Made by a program: the position numbers and the translations under genes. Of a DNA stretch of 64,000 nucleotides, positions 11,552 through 20,511 are shown one piece after another. Source of the DNA: a candidate division KSB1 bacterium (GTDB lineage Bacteria > Zhuqueibacterota > Zhuqueibacteria > Zhuqueibacterales > Zhuqueibacteraceae); the NCBI GenBank assembly GCA_034506255.1, contig JAPDPX010000005.1:186001-250000 (forward strand), read 5' to 3'. The notes under the pieces were generated by a model. The model did not search any database, was not told where the DNA came from, and saw nothing but the letters and a program-made list of their open reading frames with translations. The stretch's first letter is position 1, and each line of letters starts with the position of its first letter.

Positions 11552-13105
11552 ATGAGCCAATCGAAACTAAAATTCGTGCCAGAGGGAATTCTCGTCCTGG
11601 CGCTGGCGCTGATCAAACTCACGCTGCATTTTTTGACGAACACCAATTACGAGCTGCACCGTGATGTTTATCTTTATCTGGCCCTGGCGGATCATCCCGC
11701 GTGGGGCTACGTCTCGGTGCCGCCGCTCACGCCGATGATCGGCAAGGTGGCGCTGTGGCTGCTCGGCCACAACGCCTTTGCCGCGGGTTTCTTTCCCGCC
11801 CTGATCGGCGCCGTGTCGATCATCATCATTGCGCTGCTGGTGAAAGAACTCGGCGGTGGCCGGTGGGCGCTGGTGCTGGCGTGCGCGGCATTCCTGCTGT
11901 CACCGGCCTTTCTGCGCAGCAACACGTTCTTGATGCCGGTTTCGTTCGACCAGTTTGCCTGGCTGCTCAGCGGCTATCTCATGGTCAAACTCATCAGGAC
12001 GCAAAATCCGCGGTATTGGATCTGGCTGGGCCTCACCTGGGGCCTGGCCTTTTTGAATAAGTATGCCATCGTGTTCTTCGTGCTCGCCGCATTGCTGGCC
12101 TTGCTGCTCACCCCGCAGAGAAATCTCTTCTGGTCCAAACACTTTGTTGCCGGGGTGGTGCTGGGCACGCTGATTATTCTGCCCAACCTGCTCTGGCAGC
12201 ACAACCACAATTGGCCAGTGATCGGGCATATGGCAGAATTGCGGCGCACGCAGTTGGTGCATGTCGAACCCGCCGGTTTCCTCATGCAGCAGTTGCTCAT
12301 GAATCTGCATGCCTTGCCGCTGTGGCTCGCGGGATTGTTCCATCTGCTCTTTGCGCCGGCGGCACGGGAGTGGCGCGCCCTGGGCCTGACCTGCGTGTTG
12401 GTGATTCTGATCTTGATGGCGCTGAGCGGGAAAGCCTACTACACGCTGGGCGCGTATCCGCTGTTGTTCGCCGCCGGCGGGGTTGCGTTCGAAAGGCTGG
12501 AGGCGCTGCGCGGGCGGGTGTTGCGGCCGGCGATGCTGGCGATCATGATTCTGATCGCCCTGCCTGCGCTTCCCTACGGCCTGCCGGTGCTGCCGCTGGA
12601 GCGGATGGCGGCTTACGCCCAGGCGAGCCGGGCCTGGGGAATGGAGGGCGCGCTGGCTTGGGAAGACGGTCGCGTGCACGAGCTGCCGCAGGATTATGCG
12701 GATATGACCGGCTGGCGCGAGCTGGCAGAGATCGTCATCCGGACGTATGACGGTTTGAGCGCAGCGGAAAAGGCGCATACCACCATTTACGCCGAAAATT
12801 ACGGTCAAGCCGGCGCGATCAAATTCTATGGAAGAAAACGCGGTTTGCCGGAGCCGGTGAGCTTCAATGAATCGTTCGTGCTCTGGGCGCCCGACAGCGT
12901 GGCGCTCGGCACGCTGATCTACCTGAATGATGAGCTGGGCGCGGACCTGCAGCCTCACTTCGGGGAGATCGAGCTGGCCGGCCGGGTGAACAACCGCTAT
13001 TTCCGCGAGAACGGCGTGCAGGTTTACCTGTGCCGCAATCCGCGCGAGGGCCTGGCGGCGTTCTATCGCAGCCGCGTCGCGAGCCAGAAGAATCACTATC
13101 GCTGA
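11552..13105 (+). CDS. GT39/PMT-family membrane glycosyltransferase
   Basis: Polytopic membrane protein (517 aa) of the dolichyl-phosphate-mannose mannosyltransferase / ArnT superfamily (PMT_2), which moves sugars from polyprenyl-phosphate donors to lipid or protein acceptors on the outer face of the inner membrane. About ten hydrophobic segments fill residues 10-370. The conserved first periplasmic loop (NYELHRDVYLYLALADHP) with its acidic residue after TM1 is intact. A soluble C-terminal domain of about 140 residues follows. The ATG follows AGGGA. Donor and acceptor cannot be told. Single gene on this strand, converging on the efflux operon. Confidence 0.8.
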   Translation: MSQSKLKFVPEGILVLALALIKLTLHFLTNTNYELHRDVYLYLALADHPAWGYVSVPPLTPMIGKVALWLLGHNAFAAGFFPALIGAVSIIIIALLVKELGGGRWALVLACAAFLLSPAFLRSNTFLMPVSFDQFAWLLSGYLMVKLIRTQNPRYWIWLGLTWGLAFLNKYAIVFFVLAALLALLLTPQRNLFWSKHFVAGVVLGTLIILPNLLWQHNHNWPVIGHMAELRRTQLVHVEPAGFLMQQLLMNLHALPLWLAGLFHLLFAPAAREWRALGLTCVLVILILMALSGKAYYTLGAYPLLFAAGGVAFERLEALRGRVLRPAMLAIMILIALPALPYGLPVLPLERMAAYAQASRAWGMEGALAWEDGRVHELPQDYADMTGWRELAEIVIRTYDGLSAAEKAHTTIYAENYGQAGAIKFYGRKRGLPEPVSFNESFVLWAPDSVALGTLIYLNDELGADLQPHFGEIELAGRVNNRYFRENGVQVYLCRNPREGLAAFYRSRVASQKNHYR

Positions 13106-13279
13106 GTCGTGTTTGCAGAGCGGGATGACCGGGCTGACAGCCATGCTGCAACGGCGCGGCATTGTGGTGCAAAAAATCCCGTAAATAACCCGGTCATGGG
13201 CCGGGTTTGCGCGGGCTCATCGCGGGATGACACCATGAGAAAAAACAGGCAGGGAACGAATGCTCTGCGCGGCTTAATC

Positions 13280-13327
13280 AAAAAAGCAACCCCACGGCTG
13301 GCCCGCTCGGAGCCACCCGTGGGGTTG
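13280..13327 (-). terminator. Rho-independent terminator of the efflux operon
   Basis: On the minus strand, the 11-bp perfect stem CAACCCCACGG/CCGTGGGGTTG (arms 13317-13327 and 13287-13297) is followed by CTTTTTT. It lies 20 bp past the stop of the last permease gene. A second, weaker hairpin (AACCCGG/CCGGGTT, 13187-13207) may serve the convergent glycosyltransferase gene. Confidence 0.85.
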
Positions 13328-13347
13328 TCGCAATGCCGCCGCGGCAC

Positions 13348-14574
13348 TCACTCGTAGCGCAGGGACTCGATGGGATCCAGGCGTGCGGCTTTGGCTGCGG
13401 GATAAATACCGAAGAAAAATCCCACCAGCGAACAGAAAAACAGTGCGAGGAAGATCGCCCCGACGGGCAGGGTCACCGCCAAACCGAAGACGGCCTTGAT
13501 CAACTGGCCCACGCCGATGCCGAGCACGATGCCGATCGCCCCGCCGATCTCGCACAGCACGATGGCTTCGATGAGAAACTGCTGCAGAATCGCACGGCGC
13601 TTGGCGCCGACGGCCTTGCGGATGCCGATCTCACGGGTGCGTTCGGTGACCGACACCAGCATGATGTTCATGATGCCCACGCCCGCGACGATCAGCGAAA
13701 TGCCGGCAATCACCAAACCCGCCCAGGCGGCGACGCTGGTGAGTTTGTTGGCGGTTTCGATGAGCGACCCGCTGGAGAAGATTTCGAAGTCATTGTCCTC
13801 ACCCGGCAGCACCTTGCGCACGGCGCGCAGAATGCCGGTCACCTGCTCGACGGTGGCCTCATATTGCGACGGGCTGGCCGCCTGCACTTGAATCGACAGC
13901 GAACGCTTGGCGCCATAAATCTTTTCGAACGTGCTGAGGGGAATGATGACAAGATTGTCCTGGCTGTTGCCGAACACCCGGCCCTTCTCCTCCAGCGTGC
14001 CCACCACCAGGAAGCGCTCGGCATCCACGCGGATTTCACTGCCCACCGGATCTTCAAAGGGAAAGAGACGGCTGATGAGATCGCTGCCCAGGATCACAAC
14101 ATGGCTGGCATACTGCTCATCCGTCGGATTGAGGAAGCGGCCGGCGCGCAGCAGGTAGCCGTTGTTGTCGAGGTATTCGCTGGTGGCGCCCACCACGGTG
14201 ATGGTCGGCGTGGTTTTGCGGTCGCGGTATCGAATCACTGCGCCGAACTGCATGTGCTCGCCACTGACGCTGCGGGCCAGCGAAGCGTGCGTCATGACGG
14301 CTTCGAGCTCGGCTTCGCGCAGGTCTTTGCGATTCTGATAGCGCAGCCACTGCTCGCGGCTGGTGATGATGGGGGGAAATTTTTGAACCTGAAAGGTGTT
14401 CGCGCCCAGCACCGTGAGCTGGCGTTCCAGATCCCGCTGAAAGCCGCCCACGATCGACTGCATGCCGATGATGGTCATCACCCCGATGATGACACCGAGC
14501 AGGGTGAGCGAGGACCGCAGCTTGTTGGCGCGAATGGCACTCAGCGCAATGTCGAGATTTTCCCGGAAGATCAT
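13348..14574 (-). CDS. MacB/FtsX-type ABC transporter permease (second)
   Basis: Permease (408 aa) of the type VII (MacB-like) ABC superfamily, which couples cytoplasmic ATP hydrolysis to periplasmic movement. TM1 lies at about residues 20-42 (LTLLGVIIGVMTIIGMQSI), followed by a large periplasmic MacB-core domain and three TM helices in the FtsX domain. The ERTREIGIRKAVGAKRR cytoplasmic loop is diagnostic. AGGAG precedes the start. It shares architecture with the upstream permease, so the pair probably forms a heterodimer over one ATPase. Last gene of the operon, before the terminator. Confidence 0.9.
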   Translation of the reverse strand: MIFRENLDIALSAIRANKLRSSLTLLGVIIGVMTIIGMQSIVGGFQRDLERQLTVLGANTFQVQKFPPIITSREQWLRYQNRKDLREAELEAVMTHASLARSVSGEHMQFGAVIRYRDRKTTPTITVVGATSEYLDNNGYLLRAGRFLNPTDEQYASHVVILGSDLISRLFPFEDPVGSEIRVDAERFLVVGTLEEKGRVFGNSQDNLVIIPLSTFEKIYGAKRSLSIQVQAASPSQYEATVEQVTGILRAVRKVLPGEDNDFEIFSSGSLIETANKLTSVAAWAGLVIAGISLIVAGVGIMNIMLVSVTERTREIGIRKAVGAKRRAILQQFLIEAIVLCEIGGAIGIVLGIGVGQLIKAVFGLAVTLPVGAIFLALFFCSLVGFFFGIYPAAKAARLDPIESLRYE

Positions 14575-14631
14575 GACTGACACTCCTGCGCGCCGCGTGC
14601 CGGGCCGGCGCACGTGCCCGCGTGTTCGAGT

Positions 14632-15867
14632 TTATTCATGGCGCAGCGTCTCCGTCGGATTCAGCCGCGCCGCCTTGCTGGCCGGATAGATGCCGAAAAA
14701 CAGACCAATGGTCACCACGAACCCCAAACCGAGCACGATGATCCAGGGCGTGAACACCACGGGAAAGGAAAAGGCCTGTTTGACGGCAAGCGCGACCCCC
14801 ACCGCGGCCACAATGCCGAGCACGACGCCCAGGCTGCAAATGATCATGGTTTCCACCAGAAACTGCCAGAGAATGTCGCGCCGCTTCGCGCCGATGGCCT
14901 TGCGAATGCCGATCTCACGCGTGCGCTCCGTCACCGAGACCAGCATGATGTTCATGATGCCGATGCCGCCCACCAGCAGCGAGATCGAGCCGACCCCGAT
15001 GGCGAGCGCCCACAGGCCGGAGGTCAGGCTGTCGTAGAGATTGGTGAGCAGGCTTTGGCGGTTGATGGCGAAGTCATCCTCTTTGTGGGGCGGCACTTTG
15101 CGCACGCGGCGCAGGATGCCGGTGAGTTCGTCCGCGGCGGCGTCGAGCAGGGCGGGATGATTGACCTTGACCTGAATCTCGATCGAGCGGCGGTGACCGA
15201 AGGCGTTCTCGAACGTGCCGAAAGGAATGACCACCAGCACGTTGGGATTGAAGCCGAATATCTTGCCGCGCTGGGCGAGCACGCCGACGATGCGAAAGCG
15301 CCGGCCGCCGATGCTGAGGCGCTCGCCCACGGGATCGGCGCGGCCAAACAGCTTCTCGGCCACCTCCGCGCCCAGTACGCAGACATTGCGGCGGTAGGCC
15401 ACATCCTGCGCGGAGATGAAGCGGCCGCGATCCGGCATGGTGTTGCTGGTCACCATGTAATTGTCGTTGGTGCCGGCGATCAGCACGCTGCTGATGGCAA
15501 GGTCGCGGTATTTGACGGTGGCGCGGGTGTAGATGCTGGGCGTGACCGCCTTCACCAACGTGGCATGTCTCGCCACCGCCTCGTATTCGCGCAGGGTGAT
15601 GTCCCTGCGGTTGCGGAACCGCACCCAGTCTTCCTGGTTGTTGTTGACCCAGGCGTATTTCTGGATGTAGAGGGTGTCGGTGCCGATCGAGGAAATCTCT
15701 TCATAGAAGGCCTGATTGATGCCCTGAATCAACGCCACGATCGTGATCACCGTCATCACGCCGATCACGATGCCCAGCGTGGTCAGCAGGAAGCGCAGCT
15801 TGTTGGCGCGCAGCGCCTGCAGGGCAATCTTGGTGCCTTCCCACAGGTCGGAGAAAATGGGTAGCAT
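14632..15867 (-). CDS. MacB/FtsX-type ABC transporter permease (first)
   Basis: Paralogue of the next gene (411 aa), with TM1 at about residues 22-44, a MacB-core periplasmic domain, three C-terminal helices and the same ERTREIGIRKAIGAKRR loop. No ATPase domain is fused, unlike E. coli MacB. The chosen ATG (MLPIFSDLW) has only a weak AAAGCAG upstream; a start 10 codons earlier is possible. It lies 90 bp after the ATPase gene. Two separate half-permeases plus a stand-alone ATPase and an adaptor suggest efflux of a peptide, lipid or antibiotic across both membranes with the TolC protein; cargo unknown. Confidence 0.9.
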   Translation of the reverse strand: MLPIFSDLWEGTKIALQALRANKLRFLLTTLGIVIGVMTVITIVALIQGINQAFYEEISSIGTDTLYIQKYAWVNNNQEDWVRFRNRRDITLREYEAVARHATLVKAVTPSIYTRATVKYRDLAISSVLIAGTNDNYMVTSNTMPDRGRFISAQDVAYRRNVCVLGAEVAEKLFGRADPVGERLSIGGRRFRIVGVLAQRGKIFGFNPNVLVVIPFGTFENAFGHRRSIEIQVKVNHPALLDAAADELTGILRRVRKVPPHKEDDFAINRQSLLTNLYDSLTSGLWALAIGVGSISLLVGGIGIMNIMLVSVTERTREIGIRKAIGAKRRDILWQFLVETMIICSLGVVLGIVAAVGVALAVKQAFSFPVVFTPWIIVLGLGFVVTIGLFFGIYPASKAARLNPTETLRHE

Positions 15868-15957
15868 AATTTTGCTGCTTTCACTCACACACACCACGGC
15901 GGCGCATCAGCCGCCGGGTGGCACAGCCCGCCATTCGAAGGGATCGGGGCCGCCGTC

Positions 15958-16647
15958 TCAGTTCGCCCGTGCGATCAGGGCATCGGACTCGATGCGGCCG
16001 TCGCGCAACCGCACAATCCGCCGCGCATGCTCGGCGATGTATTCTTCGTGCGTGACCAAAATGATGGTGTTGCCCTGACGGTGCAGCTCGGCAAAGATGT
16101 TCATGATCTCGTCGCCGGTGACGGTGTCGAGATTGCCGGTGGGCTCGTCCGCCAGGATGATCGAGGGATTGTTCACCAGGGCGCGGGCGATGGCGACGCG
16201 CTGGCGCTGGCCGCCGGACAGCTCGTTGGGTTTGTGATTCATGCGATCGGCGAGGCCGACGCGCTCGAGCGCGGTTTTTGCCTGGGCGCGGCGTTTGGCC
16301 GCTGACACACCGGCATAAACCAACGGCAGCTCGACGTTGTGCAACGCGGTGGCGCGCGGCAACAGGTTGAAGGTCTGAAAGACGAAGCCGATGCGGCGGT
16401 TGCGAATCTCGGCCAACTGATCATCATCCATCTTGTGAACATCCTCGCCGCCGAAGCGGTAGCGGCCCGCCGTGGGCGTGTCCAGGCACCCGAGAATGTT
16501 CATCAGCGTGGACTTGCCCGAGCCGGAGGGCCCCATGATGGCAACATATTCGTTCTCGTCGATCTGCAGATCCACGCCACGCAGGGCATTCACTTCAATC
16601 TCGCCGATGGCGTAGGTCTTGACAAGTTGCTGCACGTCGATTAGCAT
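15958..16647 (-). CDS. ABC transporter ATP-binding protein (MacB/LolD type)
   Basis: Cytoplasmic ATPase (229 aa) energising the two permeases. Walker A is GPSGSGKST (about 39-47), the signature motif is [15 protein letters not shown] (about 143), Walker B is [12 protein letters not shown] (about 163) and the switch histidine lies in ILVTHEE. The [10 protein letters not shown] wording and length are typical of the MacB/LolD/FtsE subfamily. It lies 63 bp downstream of the adaptor gene and 90 bp before the first permease. Confidence 0.93.
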   Translation of the reverse strand: MLIDVQQLVKTYAIGEIEVNALRGVDLQIDENEYVAIMGPSGSGKSTLMNILGCLDTPTAGRYRFGGEDVHKMDDDQLAEIRNRRIGFVFQTFNLLPRATALHNVELPLVYAGVSAAKRRAQAKTALERVGLADRMNHKPNELSGGQRQRVAIARALVNNPSIILADEPTGNLDTVTGDEIMNIFAELHRQGNTIILVTHEEYIAEHARRIVRLRDGRIESDALIARAN

Positions 16648-16710
16648 GGTCGTCCTTCCGATTTTTGGCCACCGGCCTGTCGCCCGGCGGGCGCCTGCCG
16701 GCGGCGGCCA

Positions 16711-18006
16711 TTACGACTGTTCCTTTTTCCCATCCTTCTTCGGGGCTTCTTCATTTTTGACCTTCACGCGATCACCGTCCTTGAGGACGCGCGACAGGAT
16801 GCGATAGGGGCCGGTAATGACTTCGTCATTCTCCTGCAGACCACTGGTCACTTCGACGTGGGTTTCATCGCTGATGCCGGTGATCACTGGCACCATCACC
16901 GCCTTGCCGTCGCGCACCACGAACGCCACTTCGATCAGGTCCTTTTTGGCGGTGACCGCCGGCTCCTGTTGCGCCTCCTCGTTGGCGGAGATCTCCCGCA
17001 CCTTGTTCTTTTCTTCGCGCTCCCGGCGCGCGGCACGACTTTCCATGTAGGCCAGCGTGGTGTCCTTCAAATCACTCTTCGGCCGCACGGTGACACACTG
17101 CAGCGGTATGTTCAGCACGTTCTCGTGACGGTCGGTTTGAATGTCCACCGTCGCCGACATTCCGGGCCGCAACTTGGGATGGTTCTCCAAAATCTTCACG
17201 GTCACGTCGAAATTGGTAATTTCCTCCTGCGTGCCACGGCCGATGGTGGTGGCGGAATTGGCAATCTTGGTGACGGTGCAGGCCAGGGGTTGATCCGGCA
17301 GGGCATCAACCTCCAGTTTGGCGGAGTCGCCAACGTCAATCAGGATCACGTCGTTCTCATCGATCTGTGCGATCATCTCCATCTCCGAAAGATCGCCGAC
17401 GGTCATGATGACATCGGAGGTGAATTGCGAGCCCAGCGCAATCTCACCCACCTCCTTGTTGAGCTGGATGACGGTGCCGTCAATCGGCGAGGTCAGGGTG
17501 GTCTTGGCGAGATCATCCTGCGCCTGATTGAACGCGGCGCGCGCCTCCTCCACACTGCTTTCCGCCAGGGTGAGCGAGGCTTTCACCCCCTCCAGCTCGG
17601 CCTGCGAATAGAGATTGCGCGCAAAGAGCTCCTGCGCGCGTTGATAGTCGCTGCGCGCCTTGATCAAATTGGCTTCGGCGGATTTGACCGCCGAACGGGC
17701 GCGGTCCAGCGCGGCGAGATAACGCGTGCGGTCCAGCTCGACCAGCACCTGCCCCTTCCTGACGGGGTCGCCTTCCTGAACGTGCAGTTTCACGATTTCC
17801 CCCGAGACGTTGGCGGAGATCTTGACTTCGATGACCGGCTTCACCTTGCCCGAGCCGGAAACAGTTTGAAGCACGTCGGAGCGTCTCACCTTTTCCGTCT
17901 GCACCTCGATCTCATCGCCGCGCCCGCGCCGCAAATTGAAAAACACCACGACCCCCACCAGAATGATTCCGGCGAGGCCAATCAGCATCTTCTTACGTTT
18001 CGACAT
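16711..18006 (-). CDS. Periplasmic adaptor subunit (MacA/HlyD family)
   Basis: Membrane-fusion protein (431 aa) linking the inner-membrane ABC exporter to the outer-membrane channel. One N-terminal helix (residues 8-25) anchors it. Biotinyl-lipoyl-like halves (VKLHVQEGDPVRKGQVLVEL and SPIDGTVIQLNKEVGEI) flank a coiled-coil hairpin of about 90 residues rich in Ala/Glu/Arg. Beta-barrel and membrane-proximal domains follow, with a Lys/Glu-rich tail. AAGGA lies 7 bp before the ATG. The order TolC-MacA-MacB is the usual tripartite efflux layout. Confidence 0.92.
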   Translation of the reverse strand: MSKRKKMLIGLAGIILVGVVVFFNLRRGRGDEIEVQTEKVRRSDVLQTVSGSGKVKPVIEVKISANVSGEIVKLHVQEGDPVRKGQVLVELDRTRYLAALDRARSAVKSAEANLIKARSDYQRAQELFARNLYSQAELEGVKASLTLAESSVEEARAAFNQAQDDLAKTTLTSPIDGTVIQLNKEVGEIALGSQFTSDVIMTVGDLSEMEMIAQIDENDVILIDVGDSAKLEVDALPDQPLACTVTKIANSATTIGRGTQEEITNFDVTVKILENHPKLRPGMSATVDIQTDRHENVLNIPLQCVTVRPKSDLKDTTLAYMESRAARREREEKNKVREISANEEAQQEPAVTAKKDLIEVAFVVRDGKAVMVPVITGISDETHVEVTSGLQENDEVITGPYRILSRVLKDGDRVKVKNEEAPKKDGKKEQS

Positions 18007-18121
18007 ATCGGCTTCCTTCTCCCACGGGGGACTTCTGTGAACAGGGGCTGGCCAGCGGCCTCACCGCTCCGGGCGGACCGGCGACGCCAGACTCACCCAC
18101 CTGGCCATGTCTGGCTGGCAA

Positions 18122-19489
18122 TTACTCTTCCAGTGTACCCATGCTGTTTTTCAACTGGGCATAGGCAATCATGCTGTCGTACTTGGCACGCACCAGGGTG
18201 GCGCGCGCCCGGGTCAGGTTGGCCTGGGCGTTGATGATGTCCAGCAGCGTGCCGGCGCCGACGCGATAGCGCTCCTGCGCCAGGCGCAAATCCTCCTGCG
18301 CCGACTTGAGATTGTCCGAATTGATCGCGGTAATTTCCTTCCAGGCCTGCAGGCTGAGCAGCGCTTGTTCGGCCTCCAGCCGGATGGTGCGCAGACGGTC
18401 GGTGTAGTTTTCCTCGGCGATGCGGTAGTTCAGACTCTCACGTTCGAGGGTGGCCTTGTCCGAGAAGCCATTGAACAGGTTCAACCGCATGTCGATGCCG
18501 GCGGAGGCATTCCAATTTTTGTCGAAGCCGGAATAGACCCGCTCGAATTCGTTGTGACTGCGGCGATAGCCGCCGGAAAGAGAAAAACTCGGCAGAAAGG
18601 CGGTGCGCGCCAGGTTTTTGCCGATCTCCGCACTGCGCATTTGAAACTTGTAGCTCTGCAAGTCGGGGTTCTTTTCGACCGCCACCTTGAGCACCTCGTC
18701 CAGCGTGTATTCCCGCATCTCGGGGAGGGTTTCCACATCAATGATTTCCAGCTCCGCCTCCGGCGGCCGGCCCATGGCAACATTCAAAAGCGAACGGGCA
18801 TTGCGCACGGCATTTTGCTGGGTGATGAGATTGATGCGGTCGTTGCCGAGCTGGGTGCGCTGGCGAAAGACGTCACCCTGGGCCACCGAGCCGATCTCGT
18901 ACATGCTCTCGGTGCGTTTGAGCTGCTCCTCGCTCAGCTTCACGGCCTCTTCGTAAACCGCCAGAAGCTGGCGTTCCTTCAGGTAGCCAAAGTAGCGCTG
19001 GTGCACCGTCAGAATCGTGTTCTGCCGGGCGGCGGCATAGGTTTTGGCGCTGGCATCTTCGGCGGCTCCCGCCTGCCGGATGCGGTTCCAGTTCGCGCCG
19101 AAATCGAACAGCGGCACGGCCAGCGAGATTTGCGCGGAATGATCGGAGGTGCTGAAACCCGCCTGCGTCAGGGTCCGGCGCTGGAAAATGGCCTGGCCCG
19201 TGACGGGATCGATGCCGACCGGCACGTCGCCCAGCCGGGTGCGAGATCCCTGCCGAAAGCGGCCCGAGGACAGCGCAAGATCCAGCGCGGGCAGGATGCC
19301 GGCGCGGGCACGCGCCACGTCCGTGCCGGTGATGCGGTAGCGGCGCTCGGCATTCAACAGGCTGGAATTGCCGCGCAACGCAATGCTGATGCACTCCTGC
19401 AGCGTCAGGGGTTTGCCATTTTGTGCCAGGCCCGCGGTTGTCAGCGCCAGCAGTGCACCGCAGACCAATGCCACTTGGTGTTTCATCAT
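18122..19489 (-). CDS. TolC-family outer membrane efflux protein
   Basis: Outer-membrane channel (about 455 aa) with a signal peptide (MMKHQVALVCGALLALTTAG, cleavage near LAQ) and two internally similar OEP repeats, each of long amphipathic helices with Ala/Leu/Glu/Arg content and short strand segments (LDLALSSGRF; PSFSLSGGYRRS). The first ATG after AGGAGAG is used; two GTG codons just upstream are possible starts but sit too close to the SD. It is 115 bp upstream of the adaptor gene and 27 bp after the Yip1 gene, so one transcript is likely. Confidence 0.9.
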   Translation of the reverse strand: MMKHQVALVCGALLALTTAGLAQNGKPLTLQECISIALRGNSSLLNAERRYRITGTDVARARAGILPALDLALSSGRFRQGSRTRLGDVPVGIDPVTGQAIFQRRTLTQAGFSTSDHSAQISLAVPLFDFGANWNRIRQAGAAEDASAKTYAAARQNTILTVHQRYFGYLKERQLLAVYEEAVKLSEEQLKRTESMYEIGSVAQGDVFRQRTQLGNDRINLITQQNAVRNARSLLNVAMGRPPEAELEIIDVETLPEMREYTLDEVLKVAVEKNPDLQSYKFQMRSAEIGKNLARTAFLPSFSLSGGYRRSHNEFERVYSGFDKNWNASAGIDMRLNLFNGFSDKATLERESLNYRIAEENYTDRLRTIRLEAEQALLSLQAWKEITAINSDNLKSAQEDLRLAQERYRVGAGTLLDIINAQANLTRARATLVRAKYDSMIAYAQLKNSMGTLEE

Positions 19490-19516
19490 CACCACAACTC
19501 TCCTAGGTTTCGACGT

Positions 19517-20224
19517 TCAACGGAACATCATTTTGAGACCGAATCCAATGCCCGCGATGGCGGCCCACCACAGGAACAGCACAGTCATGCTCTTGTTGGT
19601 GGCGAATTTGTAGGCGGCGGCAAAACCGAAGCCCAGCACAATCACCCACCAGAGGATGAACAAATCGATCTGCGACAGCAGAAAATAGAGCGGGGTTTGA
19701 TTGTCTTCGGGCGGCAGCAGAAATGCCAGACTGGTCGCACTCTCCAGCACGCCGCGCGCTTTCATCACCGGCGCGTTGATGAGCGTGCTCAAGACCGAGA
19801 CCATCCCGCTCCAGGAGGTGGTGGCAAAAAGCGTCTTGAATTTGGCCTCGCCGCCCAGCAACACGTTGCCGGTGAACAGCAAGACGCCGCTGATCAGCAG
19901 ATAGATGAGGGGCGTCATCACCACCGCCATGATGGGGGTGGAAATTTTGGTCATTTTCTCCATCACCGCAAGCTGTTGTTCGGTAATCTCGGGATTGTGC
20001 TTGCGCACTTCGGTGCGCTGGCTTTCGAGAATCAAATCCTGGGAAAAAAGGGAAAATCCCAGGGAAACCAGCACCGCGATGATCATGGGCGGGAGCCAGG
20101 TGGGGCGTGCGGCGATGTCGCGCATCGTCGCCGCGGGTACGGTGAACACACCGAGCAAACGTTCAAACACCCCCATCGTCTGCGGGGAAACAGGGGCATT
20201 CGTGCCGGCTTCTGCAAGATTCAT
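19517..20224 (-). CDS. Yip1-family membrane protein
   Basis: Five-helix membrane protein (235 aa) matching the bacterial Yip1 domain pattern: a soluble N-terminus (MGVFERLLGVFTVPAATMRD), then helices at about 46-62, 98-120, 140-155, 185-205 and 213-230. Bacterial Yip1 proteins are of unknown function but often sit beside ABC and MacB-like operons. GAGGAGGG is 8 bp before the ATG and a promoter is predicted 35 bp upstream, making this the first gene of the efflux operon. A role in assembly or membrane positioning of the exporter is inference. Confidence 0.8.
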   Translation of the reverse strand: MNLAEAGTNAPVSPQTMGVFERLLGVFTVPAATMRDIAARPTWLPPMIIAVLVSLGFSLFSQDLILESQRTEVRKHNPEITEQQLAVMEKMTKISTPIMAVVMTPLIYLLISGVLLFTGNVLLGGEAKFKTLFATTSWSGMVSVLSTLINAPVMKARGVLESATSLAFLLPPEDNQTPLYFLLSQIDLFILWWVIVLGFGFAAAYKFATNKSMTVLFLWWAAIAGIGFGLKMMFR

Positions 20225-20258
20225 TGCTTTCTCCCTCCTCTGGTGACTTTGATCTTTT

Positions 20259-20287
20259 GCAATACAGCTTCTTCACAACCTTTTCAA
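20259..20287 (-). promoter_or_regulatory. Predicted promoter of the Yip1-TolC-MacAB operon
   Basis: Minus strand -35 TTGAAA (20282-20287), 17-bp spacer, -10 TATTGC (20259-20264). The transcript would start near 20252, 28 nt before the first ATG. Confidence 0.5.
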
Positions 20288-20511
20288 GCCCTAACAAGCG
20301 CATTGATGATTGGGCTGAGACGTCCTTGTCCGGCCCGTCGTGCCACCGCCCGTGCCGCGGCAACTCCCCGGCCGCACGAGGGCGGGAATGGCAACCTCTT
20401 GCCGCGGCCGGGACATGCGGAAACGCCAATGTTTTTCGGACTTGCCTTGTTGATTTCGTCGCTGCGGTTTCCCCGCCAGGAGCTCAAACACAGGCGACTG
20501 AGACGGACGAT

